NCBI GenBank assembly: GCA_029260475.1
Contig: JAJDDE010000095.1
Span: 1-56,313 of the forward strand
Reading direction: 5' to 3'
Length of the DNA stretch: 56,313 nucleotides
From: Phycisphaerales bacterium
GTDB taxonomy: Bacteria > Planctomycetota > Phycisphaerae > Phycisphaerales > UBA1924
Below the pieces are notes generated by a model, which was given only the letters and a program-made list of their open reading frames with translations, was not told where the DNA came from and did no database searches. Positions within the stretch are counted from its first letter, which is position 1. Each line of letters starts with the position of its first letter. Made by a program: the position numbers and the translations under genes. Positions 8,366 through 16,155 of this stretch are shown piece after piece.

Positions 8366-9340
8366 ATGGCCAGCCTCACACTCGTACAAGCCATCAACCT
8401 CGCCCTTATCCAGGAGATGGAGGCCGACGACCGCGTCCTCATCCTGGGCGAAGACGTCGGCAAGAACGGCGGCGTCTTCCGCGTCACCGAGGGCCTCCAC
8501 GAACGCTTCGGCGCCAAGCGCGTCGTGGACACGCCCCTCGCCGAGTCCGGCATCATGGGCTCGGCCATCGGCCTGGCGATGGGCGGCCTCCGCCCCATCC
8601 CCGAGATCCAGTTCGAGGGCTTCATGGGCCCCGCCTACGACCAGCTCACCAACCACGCCGCCCGCTACCGCTCGCGCTCGCGTGGCTCCATCACCATCCC
8701 CATGACCGTTCGCGTCCCCGTCGGAGGCGGCATCCACGCCCCCGAGCTCCACTCGGACTCGCCCGAGGCCATCTACGCCCACACGCCCGGCCTCAAGGTC
8801 GTCATGCCCAGCAGCCCCTACGACGCCAAGGGCCTGCTCATCAGTGCTATCCGTGACCCGGACCCCGTCGTCTTCTTCGAGCCCAAGCGCATCTACCGCT
8901 CCTTCCGCGAGGAGGTCCCCGAGGACGAGTACACCGTCCCCATCGGCAAGGCCAAGATCGTCGAAGAAGGGAGCGATCTCACCGTCGTCACCTGGGGCGC
9001 GAGCACCGTGCAGTGCATCGAAGCGATGGACAGCCTCCCCGAGGACCTCTCCGTCGAGCTCATCGACCTCCGCACCATCTACCCATGGGACGAGGAGACC
9101 GTCGTCGAGTCCGTCAACAAGACGGGCCGCTGCGTGATCGTCCACGAGGCCCCCAAGACCGCCGGCTTCGGCGCCGAGGTCGCGACGGTCATCCAGGAGC
9201 GCTGCTTCCTCAAGCTCCAGGCACCCGTCCAGCGTGTCGCCGGTTTCGACACCGTCATGCCCTACTACAAGCTCGAGCTCGAGTACCTGCCCGATGCCGC
9301 GCGTATCGGTAAGGGCATCCTCGAGTGCGCGGCGTACTAA
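8366..9340 (+). CDS. pdhB: pyruvate dehydrogenase E1 component, beta subunit
   Basis: A 324-residue beta chain of the alpha2beta2 E1 enzyme. ILGEDVGKNGGVFRVTEGL supplies the conserved ThDP-contacting Glu region, and DTPLAESGIMGSAIGLAMGG and EIQFEGFM are standard. The C-terminal transketolase-type domain has LIDLRTIYPWDEETVVESV and the HEAPKTAGFGAEV segment. Length and domain order match PdhB/BkdA2. Together with the gene at 6890 it forms a full E1, and the E2 partner is at 13101 on the same strand. Confidence 0.9.
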   Translation: MASLTLVQAINLALIQEMEADDRVLILGEDVGKNGGVFRVTEGLHERFGAKRVVDTPLAESGIMGSAIGLAMGGLRPIPEIQFEGFMGPAYDQLTNHAARYRSRSRGSITIPMTVRVPVGGGIHAPELHSDSPEAIYAHTPGLKVVMPSSPYDAKGLLISAIRDPDPVVFFEPKRIYRSFREEVPEDEYTVPIGKAKIVEEGSDLTVVTWGASTVQCIEAMDSLPEDLSVELIDLRTIYPWDEETVVESVNKTGRCVIVHEAPKTAGFGAEVATVIQERCFLKLQAPVQRVAGFDTVMPYYKLELEYLPDAARIGKGILECAAY

Positions 9341-9346
9341 ATCTGC

Positions 9347-9958
9347 ATGGAGCGCGTTCCTCGGCAATACAGATGGGTACTGAAGTGGTTTGCTAAGCAA
9401 GGGCGAGTGGGTGCCCGACTGGCGCGTAGCACTGGTTGCAAACCCCTCATGGCGGATCTTCCAGCTTGCAAACAGTTCGGCTGTGTTTATGCTGATGTTT
9501 CTTGGTGGTTGACCTACAAGCAAGGCTGTCTCGCCCTTGGAAAGCGGCATGATTCATACGCTTTTGAGGAGCTTTCTCGCGCGGCAACAGTTGCGACTGG
9601 CTCGGAAGCGACGGCAAGTCGCTTGCGAGAGATAGATGTGGCCTGTGAGACGCTTGTCGATAAGCGGTGGGCTGGGCGAATTCAGAACTCAATGGAGTAC
9701 CGGCTACTCTGCTGCTGGGTGGCATCGACCTACGCGATTGCTAAGGCGTATAGAGTGTTGCCGCGGGCTCGCCACGAGCATCTTCGCATATGCGCCAGTG
9801 TTTCGCTATTCAACACGATCTTTCGCATACATCCGTCGCTTAGTGAGAAGTATCGAATGACTGACTTGCGGGTAGATCGAATGTACTCATTCACGCTGAT
9901 GTATCCGTCGCTGGATCATGAGTTGGCGAAACGCATATTGCTTGGAGAGCCGCTCTAG
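9347..9958 (+). CDS. hypothetical protein
   Basis: I do not recognise this 203-residue protein. It starts 6 bases after the pdhB stop. It is rich in aromatic residues, Arg and Cys (eight or so cysteines, not in a metal-site spacing) and shows no signal peptide or clear membrane helix. Its base composition is visibly lower in GC than the genes on either side, with many A/T third positions, which suggests acquisition from another source. A cluster of palindromes follows directly. No function can be offered. Confidence 0.55.
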   Translation: MERVPRQYRWVLKWFAKQGRVGARLARSTGCKPLMADLPACKQFGCVYADVSWWLTYKQGCLALGKRHDSYAFEELSRAATVATGSEATASRLREIDVACETLVDKRWAGRIQNSMEYRLLCCWVASTYAIAKAYRVLPRARHEHLRICASVSLFNTIFRIHPSLSEKYRMTDLRVDRMYSFTLMYPSLDHELAKRILLGEPL

Positions 9959-9974
9959 AATCCGGTTGCTGATG

Positions 9975-10050
9975 GGTGCCCTGCTACGGCGCAGCCGAAG
10001 CAGGGCGCGGCGTCAACGAACCTGCTTTGCCTTCGGCTTAGCAGGGCACC
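9975..10050. repeat. large imperfect palindrome, REP-like
   Basis: The outer arms are perfect over 11 bases (GGTGCCCTGCT at 9975-9985 against AGCAGGGCACC at 10040-10050). Nested arms GCCGAAGCAGGG (9994-10005) and CCTGCTTTGCCTTCGGC (10021-10037) extend the pairing with a bulge. It would fold into a long stem on either strand. Possible terminator for the pdhB/hypothetical transcript or a dispersed repeat. Confidence 0.65.
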
Positions 10051-10072
10051 GAGAATCGCAAACCACATGTGC

Positions 10073-10099
10073 CGTGGGTTGAGCACAGCGAGCCCCACG
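10073..10099. repeat. hairpin, REP-like
   Basis: CGTGGG (10073-10078) pairs with CCCACG (10094-10099) around a 15-base loop that itself contains GCAC/AGCG elements. It is one of three dyads in 215 bases. Confidence 0.5.
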
Positions 10100-10164
10100 C
10101 GATCTCGGATGTTCGTTCATTGTCGTACGGCTGCGCCTCCGACCGACGGCACCGCGCCGGGTGC

Positions 10165-10187
10165 CACTGGTGGCTTGCCCACCAGTG
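10165..10187. repeat. perfect hairpin, REP-like
   Basis: CACTGGTGG and CCACCAGTG form a perfect 9-base stem around CTTGC. I associate this kind of palindrome with dispersed intergenic repeats of planctomycete genomes, but copy number cannot be tested in one window. Confidence 0.6.
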
Positions 10188-10284
10188 CCTTGTGTGCGGT
10201 CTCGCGCCTTGCCAAAGGTTATTAATATACGTAGCCTGTAGCGAGTTGATACTCGTAACTCGCAACCTTTGTCTGGAGCAGCAG

Positions 10285-10572
10285 ATGTCCGCCAAGCCTG
10301 AGCCCAACCCCGTCATCCAGAAGATCGTCACCGCCCTCATCGGCCTCGGGATGCTCGGCTTCGCGGTCTACATGTTCATCGAGCCTGCCTCACCATTTGG
10401 ATCGACGCAGACCACTGGACGCAAGGGTGGCTTCATAATGACGGTGTTGGACTGGATCTGGGGCGTGTCCGGCGGGATTGTCCTCGCGCTGCTCGGCCTC
10501 CTGATCGTCGCCGGCCTCTTCATGAAGCCGCAAGAGGAGGGGGGCACCGAGCCCGCTGCGAACGATGTCTAA
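10285..10572 (+). CDS. small membrane protein (two predicted helices)
   Basis: A 95-residue protein with two hydrophobic segments, IVTALIGLGMLGFAVYMFI and, near the C-terminus, a Gly/Ile/Leu-rich span after WIWGVSG. A short polar loop separates them. It overlaps the next gene by 8 bases, and that gene has the same size and topology, so the two look like a small operon of paired membrane proteins. ATG at 10285 follows GGAGCAGCAG. No known family recognised. Confidence 0.6.
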   Translation: MSAKPEPNPVIQKIVTALIGLGMLGFAVYMFIEPASPFGSTQTTGRKGGFIMTVLDWIWGVSGGIVLALLGLLIVAGLFMKPQEEGGTEPAANDV

Positions 10573-10852
10573 CCCCGTGCAGCCCGGCTCGATGGACGAG
10601 AAGATCGGCGCGATCGCGATCCTCGTCGTGCTCGTGATCGTCGGCGTCTGGATGTTCACGCACCACGACATGGGCTTTCTCACTCAAGACCTTATGGATA
10701 CCAGCGGCACGAGAGGGAGCCGTAGCGATCGGAAGATCAACAGTTGGTCCAAGATCATTGACCTCCTCTGGTCGAGGCCCGTCGCAGTAGTGCTCGTCGT
10801 CTGCGGCCTCGCGATGATCCCCACGATCCTCCGCAAGAAGCCCGCCGCCTGA
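10565..10852 (+). CDS. small membrane protein (two predicted helices)
   Basis: A 95-residue protein that begins inside the last codons of the preceding gene. Hydrophobic segments are IGAIAILVVLVIVGVWMF near the N-terminus and a VAVVLVVCGLAMI span near the C-terminus, with a basic tail. A basic polar loop lies between. Probably co-translated with and perhaps interacting with its neighbour. No family recognised. Confidence 0.6.
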   Translation: MSNPVQPGSMDEKIGAIAILVVLVIVGVWMFTHHDMGFLTQDLMDTSGTRGSRSDRKINSWSKIIDLLWSRPVAVVLVVCGLAMIPTILRKKPAA

Positions 10853-10930
10853 CTACGCTTCATCGGGTGGCGCGAGCGGCTCGTCCGCCGGAGCCTCGCC
10901 TTACGCACCCACTGAAACGAGTACACCAGC

Positions 10931-11653
10931 GTGAGCCCCAAAGACCGCAAGCGGCGCAAGGGCACCAACCCCTTCCGCACCACCGTCGAGCGCCTCACGG
11001 CGTGGTTCCTCGTCGGCATCGTCGTCCTCAGCTTCCCGCTCTACGCGGTGCCGCAGCTCATCGACGTAGCCCGCCAGCTCTCCACCTCCGGCTGGACGGA
11101 AACACAGGCCTTCATGTTCGAGAGTTCCCTCACCACGCGAGCCGGCGATGGCCTAGTCGCGAGGGTGAAGTACCGGTACGACGTCGAGGGCGCGGGCCGC
11201 CCGACCGACGTCATGCGCCTCTCCACCAACGGCTACAGCGACCCCTTCGCGCGTCGCGTCGTCAGCGAGCGTCCCATCGGCGCCACCGTCGAGGCCTACT
11301 ACGACCCGGGCGACCCCGAGCGTGCGGTGCTCATCCGGGGCCTGCACAACCAGACGGTCGCGCAGCTCATGGGGCTCTCCGCCGGTGTGTTGCTGTACGC
11401 CCTTGTGCTCCTGCTCCTCGCGCGGGCGCTGTTCGGCTCGTTCCCCTCGCTCTCGAAACATGCCCTCAAACGCGCCGCCTGGTCCATCGTCGTCTTCGCG
11501 ACGCTCATCCTCATAGCGCTCACCGTCGAACGCCAGACACACCTGAGCGCCGGCCTCCTCGGTGTCTGCTGGCTGGTCTCGGCGGTCGCCGGCGCTGGCG
11601 TGCTGTCCACCACGCTTCTCGGCAGAGACCGCCCGCTCACACGCTCGGCGTGA
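10931..11653 (+). CDS. DUF3592 domain membrane protein
   Basis: A 240-residue protein starting with GTG. One N-terminal transmembrane segment is followed by an extracytoplasmic domain (GWTETQAFMFES ... KYRYDVEGAGRP ... VEAYYDPGDPERAVL) with the W-x-(A/E) ... Y-x-Y ... Y-x-P-x-x-P pattern of DUF3592. Three more hydrophobic segments follow. The function of this family is unknown to me. It lies downstream of two small membrane-protein genes and convergent with an acetyltransferase gene, which it overlaps at the 3' end by 17 bases. Confidence 0.7.
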   Translation: MSPKDRKRRKGTNPFRTTVERLTAWFLVGIVVLSFPLYAVPQLIDVARQLSTSGWTETQAFMFESSLTTRAGDGLVARVKYRYDVEGAGRPTDVMRLSTNGYSDPFARRVVSERPIGATVEAYYDPGDPERAVLIRGLHNQTVAQLMGLSAGVLLYALVLLLLARALFGSFPSLSKHALKRAAWSIVVFATLILIALTVERQTHLSAGLLGVCWLVSAVAGAGVLSTTLLGRDRPLTRSA

Positions 11654-12455
11654 GCGCCTCGCCCGCGCGCGCCATCTCGAGGCGCGGGTACACCAATCGC
11701 ATCCCCGCCCGCATCGCGTTGCGTTCCGTGCCGATCCCCGCGACGGAACCGATCGTCGCGTACCGGCACCCCGCCTCCCGCGCAAGGCGCAGCCGCTCGT
11801 GGATCAGCGCGAGCTGAATGCCGCGCCGCCGATGGTCCTCGCGCACCGCCGCGCCCCACAGCGCCGCCAGTTCTCCGAACGTCTCGAAACCCCCGACGCC
11901 CACGTCCTCGCCATCAGAGGTCACCATCAGCGACGTCGCCCGGTCCACGAGCGCGCACCGCCGCGCCGCCTCCACGTGGACCGCGTGGTCGCCCTCGCCG
12001 AAGAAGAGCAGCGTGTTCATCCGGGCCCAGTCGTCGATCCGCGCCGGGTCGTTCCGAGCCACGGTCTCGAAGGCCACGCCGTCGGGCATCGCGACATCCT
12101 CCAACGCCGCCGCCTCCAGATCGATCGCGTACACCAACTCCACCTGCTTGCACCGGTACCCGAGCGCCGTCACACGCTCGAGCAGCCCCGGATGCACGTG
12201 CGGCGCCACGTTGATCTGCGGCTCGACCCCTCGAGCCACATAGAACGCGTCCGCCGCTTCGATCGCGTCCGCATCGGGCTCGCCCTCGTAGGGCAACACG
12301 ATCGTCTGGTTCTGCCACGACCCCGCGCCCCCGAACCCGCAGAGGTACCCGCCAAACGCCGCGAACTCCGTCCCCACCTCGCGCATGACATGCGCCATGC
12401 GCCCCTCTTCGAGCGACGCGATCGTGACGGGGTGGAGGGGGATGGTGATGGACAT
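11637..12455 (-). CDS. GNAT family N-acetyltransferase
   Basis: A 272-residue protein. The C-terminal half is a GNAT domain with the acetyl-CoA pyrophosphate loop in REDHRRRGIQLALI, followed by the RLAREAGCRYATIGS strand-helix and a typical NAMRAGM turn. The N-terminal half has no recognised motif and may be a second, degenerate GNAT-like domain. Substrate unknown. The start at 12455 is set by MSITIPLHPV; longer readings upstream are on the opposite strand of the GrpB-family gene. It is divergent from that gene with 24 bases between starts. Confidence 0.75.
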   Translation of the reverse strand: MSITIPLHPVTIASLEEGRMAHVMREVGTEFAAFGGYLCGFGGAGSWQNQTIVLPYEGEPDADAIEAADAFYVARGVEPQINVAPHVHPGLLERVTALGYRCKQVELVYAIDLEAAALEDVAMPDGVAFETVARNDPARIDDWARMNTLLFFGEGDHAVHVEAARRCALVDRATSLMVTSDGEDVGVGGFETFGELAALWGAAVREDHRRRGIQLALIHERLRLAREAGCRYATIGSVAGIGTERNAMRAGMRLVYPRLEMARAGEALTPSV

Positions 12456-12479
12456 CGTGGTCAGGGTATCCTCGGATGC

Positions 12480-13019
12480 ATGCAGGAGGTTCGCGTCGTC
12501 TCGTACGATCCCGATTGGCCCAGAGCTTTCGCGACGCTCCGCGATACGGTCATGCCGACACTCAAAGACATCGCACTCCGTATCGAGCACGTCGGCTCCA
12601 CCAGCGTCCCGGGGCTCGACGCGAAGCCGATCATCGACATGACCGTCGTCGTGCGCGAGCCCGAGGACGTCGCGGTGGCCATCCAAGCCCTCGAGCGTCT
12701 TGACTACGAACACCGGGGCAACCTCGGCATCATCGGGCGCGAGGCCTTCTACGCGCCGCCCGGTGCCATCCCGCACCACCTCTACGTCTGCGTCGAGGGC
12801 TCCACGCCATTGATCAACCACACGCACGTGCGTGACCATCTCCGTGCGCACGACGCCGACCGAGCGGCGTACGCGCGACTCAAACACGACCTCGCTCGTG
12901 CGCACGCGGGCGACATCGACCGCTACACACGCGCGAAGACCGACCTCCTGATGCGCATCCTCGCGACCGCCCCCCTCACGCCCGCCCAGCGAGCGGTGAT
13001 CCGGGCCCAGAACGCCTGA
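12480..13019 (+). CDS. GrpB family protein (nucleotidyltransferase-like fold)
   Basis: A 179-residue protein with the signature of the GrpB/UPF0157 family: VVSYDPDWPRAF at the N-terminus, then RIEHVGSTSVPGLDAKPIID and a later FYAPPGAIPHHLYVC. The family is related to nucleotidyltransferases by fold; its cellular role is poorly known. Length is standard. Two ATGs overlap as ATGCATGC; the one at 12480 is in frame with the family N-terminus. Confidence 0.82.
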   Translation: MQEVRVVSYDPDWPRAFATLRDTVMPTLKDIALRIEHVGSTSVPGLDAKPIIDMTVVVREPEDVAVAIQALERLDYEHRGNLGIIGREAFYAPPGAIPHHLYVCVEGSTPLINHTHVRDHLRAHDADRAAYARLKHDLARAHAGDIDRYTRAKTDLLMRILATAPLTPAQRAVIRAQNA

Positions 13020-13043
13020 CGGGACCGGTCGCCTCGGATGCCC

Positions 13044-13049
13044 TAGAAT
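13044..13049 (+). promoter_or_regulatory. possible -10 element before the E2 gene
   Basis: TAGAAT lies 52 bases before the E2 start. The same hexamer occurs before the tRNA at 21529. No good -35 is present, so this is only a candidate. Confidence 0.25.
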
Positions 13050-13100
13050 GTTTACCCCATCGGGACCACCCATCCAGCGACCGAACGAAGGACCCACTCC

Positions 13101-14528
13101 ATGGCAGGCCACGCTTCCACAGACCCCAACGTCTTCATCCTCCCCGACCTCGGCGAGGGCGTCCACGAGGCGGAGCTGATCTCATGGAAGGTGAAGCCGG
13201 GCGATCACGTCGAGGAGCACCAGGTCATCGCCGAGATGGAGACGGACAAGGCGCTCGTCGAAGTGCCCTCCCCTCGCGAAGGCGTGATCAAGGAACTCTT
13301 CGGCAACGTCGGCGACATCCTCAACGTCGGCAACCCCGCGTGGACCTACGAGGGCGCGGGCGACGTCGCCCAGCCGCAAGCCCAGGCGCAGGCAACGCCC
13401 CAAGCAGAGCCCAAGCCCCAGGCGGCTTCGAACACCAACGGCAAGTCGGGCGCTCCCGTCGCGGAGCCTTCTGCCGAGCGTGAAGACGCGGGCACCGTCG
13501 TCGGCACCATGTCGGGCGAGATGGGCGGTGTCTCGTCCAAGGACGGCAAGGCCCTCGCGACCCCCGCGGTCCGGCGCCTCGCGCGGGACCTCGGCGTAGA
13601 CATCGACAGCGTGACGGGCACCGGCCTCGCCGGGCGCGTCACCGAGAAGGACGTCCGCGCCGCGGGCGGTTCGGCCCCCGCGCACGCGCACCGTTCCGCG
13701 CCCCAGCCTGTGCAGCAGCCATCCCCCCAGCCCGTGCAGCGTCAAGAGTCGCTCGCGACCACCGTCTCACGCCCCGACCAGGTCATCGACGTCTCCCCGC
13801 GCTCCGGCAGTTCGCTCGTCCCCGCCCCCGAGTCCGGGCGCATCCCCTTCCGGGGCATACGCCGCACCATCGCCAACCGCCTGCGCCAATCCGTGGACAC
13901 CGCGGTGCACTTCACCGTGATGGACGACGCGGACGTCGCGGCCCTCGACGAGGTCCGCAAGCGCGTCGCTGCTGCCTCGGGCGAGAAGATGAGCTACCTC
14001 CCCTTCGTCGCCAGCGCCGTGATGCGCGCTCTCCGCGACTTCCCCTCCCTCAACGCAACGGTGGACGACAAGAACGAGGAGATCGTCCGTCACGCGGGCG
14101 TGAATCTCGGCATCGCCGCCGACACCGAGCACGGGCTCACCGTCCCGGTCATCAATCGCGCCGACACGCTGGGTGTCCTCGAGCTGGGGCGCCACATCGA
14201 CGAGCTCGCGCGCATGACCCGCGATCGCTCCATCCCCACCGAGCGCCTCAAGGGCAGCACCTTCACGATCAGCAACGTCGGCAGCTACGCTGGCAAGTAC
14301 GCGACGCCGATCATCAACTACCCCGAGGTCGGCATCCTCGCCTGCGGGCGCGTCTACGAGGGGGTCATCGCCCAGAACGGTGCGATCAAGATCGCCAAGC
14401 TCATGCCCCTGAGCCTCACCTGCGATCACCGCAGCGTGGACGGTGCCGAGGCCGCCCGCTGCCTCGCGCGGATCAAGGAACTCCTCGCCCGCCCCGAGGA
14501 CCTCTTGACCCCCGCGCGACTCGCGTGA
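13101..14528 (+). CDS. pdhC: 2-oxoacid dehydrogenase E2 (dihydrolipoamide acetyltransferase)
   Basis: A 475-residue E2 core protein. The single lipoyl domain (residues about 10-85) carries the lipoylation lysine in EMETDKALVEVPSP. An Ala/Pro/Gln-rich linker (QAQAQATPQAEPKPQ) precedes the E1/E3-binding domain (ATPAVRRLARDLGVDI ... GLAGRVTEKDV). A second Pro/Gln linker leads to the catalytic domain with SNVGSYAGKYATPIIN and the active-site LTCDHRSVDGAEAARCL (His and Asp present). It completes the E1 subunits encoded at 6890 and 8366, although separated from them by unrelated genes. It overlaps purU by four bases (GTGA). Confidence 0.92.
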   Translation: MAGHASTDPNVFILPDLGEGVHEAELISWKVKPGDHVEEHQVIAEMETDKALVEVPSPREGVIKELFGNVGDILNVGNPAWTYEGAGDVAQPQAQAQATPQAEPKPQAASNTNGKSGAPVAEPSAEREDAGTVVGTMSGEMGGVSSKDGKALATPAVRRLARDLGVDIDSVTGTGLAGRVTEKDVRAAGGSAPAHAHRSAPQPVQQPSPQPVQRQESLATTVSRPDQVIDVSPRSGSSLVPAPESGRIPFRGIRRTIANRLRQSVDTAVHFTVMDDADVAALDEVRKRVAAASGEKMSYLPFVASAVMRALRDFPSLNATVDDKNEEIVRHAGVNLGIAADTEHGLTVPVINRADTLGVLELGRHIDELARMTRDRSIPTERLKGSTFTISNVGSYAGKYATPIINYPEVGILACGRVYEGVIAQNGAIKIAKLMPLSLTCDHRSVDGAEAARCLARIKELLARPEDLLTPARLA

Positions 14529-15367
14529 GCGCCCCCGCCCGCCTCCTGATCGCGTGCCCCGACGCGACGGGTATCGTCGCGTCGGTCACCGGCTTCCTCG
14601 CCGAGCGGGGTGCCAACGTCTTCGATCTCGAGCAGCACAGCGACCCGCAGCGCAACGAGTTCACCATGCGAGTGGAGTTCGAGCCGGGTGATCGCCGGTC
14701 CTTCGAAGCCGACTTCGAGCGACTCGCCAGCGAGCGTGCCTTCCAGCACCGCCTCAGCTTTGAGCCGCAAACCAAACGCATCGCCGTGCTCACCGGGCCC
14801 TCGTCCCACTGCCTGGCCGACCTGCTCTGGCGCTGCACCACCGATGACATCGACGCGAACATCGTGGGCGTGATCTCCAACCACGACGACCACCGCGCCT
14901 TCGTCGAGCACCACGATATCCCGTACCACCACGTCCCCGTTGCGTCCGAGGACCGCGCTGTGCACGAAGCCGGCCTCATGCGCACACTCGACGCTCTGCG
15001 GCCCGACCTCGTCGTGCTCGCCCGCTACATGCGTGTGCTCTCCCCCGCCTTTGTTGAGTGCTGGGCCGGACGCATGATCAACATCCACCACTCCTTCCTC
15101 CCCGCCTTCGTCGGCAGCGACCCCTACCGCCAGGCCCACGAGCGCGGCGTCAAGGTCATCGGCGCGACCAGCCACTTCGTCACCGCCGCCCTCGACGAGG
15201 GACCCATCATCGCCCAGGCGGTGCAGGACGTCTCGCACCACGACACCGTCAACGAACTCAAGCGCAAGGGACGCGACCTCGAGCGTGTCGTCCTCGCGCA
15301 CGCCGTCCGCAAGTGGATCGAGGAGAAGATCCTCATCCGCGGCAACCGCACCATCGTGTTCCGATGA
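14525..15367 (+). CDS. purU: formyltetrahydrofolate deformylase
   Basis: A 280-residue enzyme that hydrolyses 10-formyl-THF to THF and formate. An N-terminal ACT domain (ARLLIACPDATGIVASVTGFL) is followed by a formyltransferase-fold domain with NHDDHRAFVEHH, DLVVLARYMRVLSP, INIHHSFLPAF and GATSHFVTAALDEGPII. The catalytic Asn-His-Asp set is visible (INIHHS and LDEGPI). It begins with GTG overlapping the E2 stop, so expression is coupled to the dehydrogenase gene, an unusual neighbour. Confidence 0.93.
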   Translation: MSAPARLLIACPDATGIVASVTGFLAERGANVFDLEQHSDPQRNEFTMRVEFEPGDRRSFEADFERLASERAFQHRLSFEPQTKRIAVLTGPSSHCLADLLWRCTTDDIDANIVGVISNHDDHRAFVEHHDIPYHHVPVASEDRAVHEAGLMRTLDALRPDLVVLARYMRVLSPAFVECWAGRMINIHHSFLPAFVGSDPYRQAHERGVKVIGATSHFVTAALDEGPIIAQAVQDVSHHDTVNELKRKGRDLERVVLAHAVRKWIEEKILIRGNRTIVFR

Positions 15368-16071
15368 TGATGCGCGAGATCGAACCGTCATCCATCAAAC
15401 GTCACCCGGTCAAGACGCCTTTGCTTCGGGCCGACACCGAGTGGGACGGGACTGGATGGGGACCGATGCAACCACAGCCTCTGGCGGTAACGACGAAGAG
15501 CGATGGCCGAGTCGTTGTCGGATGCCGAACAATGCCGTACGCGTGGGAAGTGCTGGGGACACTTGGCATGGGAACGCTCGCGGGATTCGGCATACCAGGC
15601 GCCTTGTTCATCGTCTTCAAGCAGTATCCCTTGCCCATCCCCGTGACGTACTTGGATTGGGGGTGGTGCGTCCTCGGTGTGCTCGTGATGAACGCAATGT
15701 GCTTGGGGTTCTTGTTCCTGCTGTGCGCTGGGGCTCGGAACAAGACGCCCGAAGTGACGGCGCGCGTTTTGGAGCGTGTCATCGAGCACTCTCATCACGG
15801 TTGGCGGTGTCAGTTGGAAGCGGGTGCTCAAGTCGCAGTTATGCAGTCTGAGTACGGTGCCCCCGCAGTCGAGAACCCGAAACAAACTGAGACGTACCGG
15901 ATGACACAAGTCTGCCTCGCACCCGATGGTGGTCCGCAACGGAGGCTGCTGCTTTGGATGGAGCAGAATCCGCAGCCGAATCGCATTGCCCGCGCGAAGA
16001 AGTTCGCACGAGAAGTCGGCCTCCCTTGTGTCGACTATCGGCGATCCGACGAGGGTATCCAGATCGCCTGA
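15364..16071 (+). CDS. hypothetical membrane protein
   Basis: A 235-residue protein whose first of three consecutive ATG codons overlaps the purU stop. Two hydrophobic segments (LGTLGMGTLAGFGIPGALF and a Val/Leu/Met-rich span after YLDWGW) lie in the middle, followed by a soluble C-terminal domain of about 110 residues with VIEHSHHGWRCQLEAG. No family recognised. Third-position composition is less GC-rich than purU, so it may be a later addition to the operon. Confidence 0.6.
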   Translation: MMMREIEPSSIKRHPVKTPLLRADTEWDGTGWGPMQPQPLAVTTKSDGRVVVGCRTMPYAWEVLGTLGMGTLAGFGIPGALFIVFKQYPLPIPVTYLDWGWCVLGVLVMNAMCLGFLFLLCAGARNKTPEVTARVLERVIEHSHHGWRCQLEAGAQVAVMQSEYGAPAVENPKQTETYRMTQVCLAPDGGPQRRLLLWMEQNPQPNRIARAKKFAREVGLPCVDYRRSDEGIQIA

Positions 16072-16155
16072 AGCGACGTGGTCTCGCGAGAGCGCTCGGG
16101 CGTACGCGGCGCCGCTCCCCGATCCCCACCGCCCTCCAGAACAGCGGTTTCGAAT

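Larger units (their letters stand above)
9959..10284. other. intergenic region with three palindromes
   Basis: These 326 bases hold no supported gene. They contain three separate dyad structures listed individually (9975-10050, 10073-10099, 10165-10187), then an A/T-rich segment (TATTAATATACG around 10220) that may hold the promoter for the small membrane-protein gene at 10285. Confidence 0.5.
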
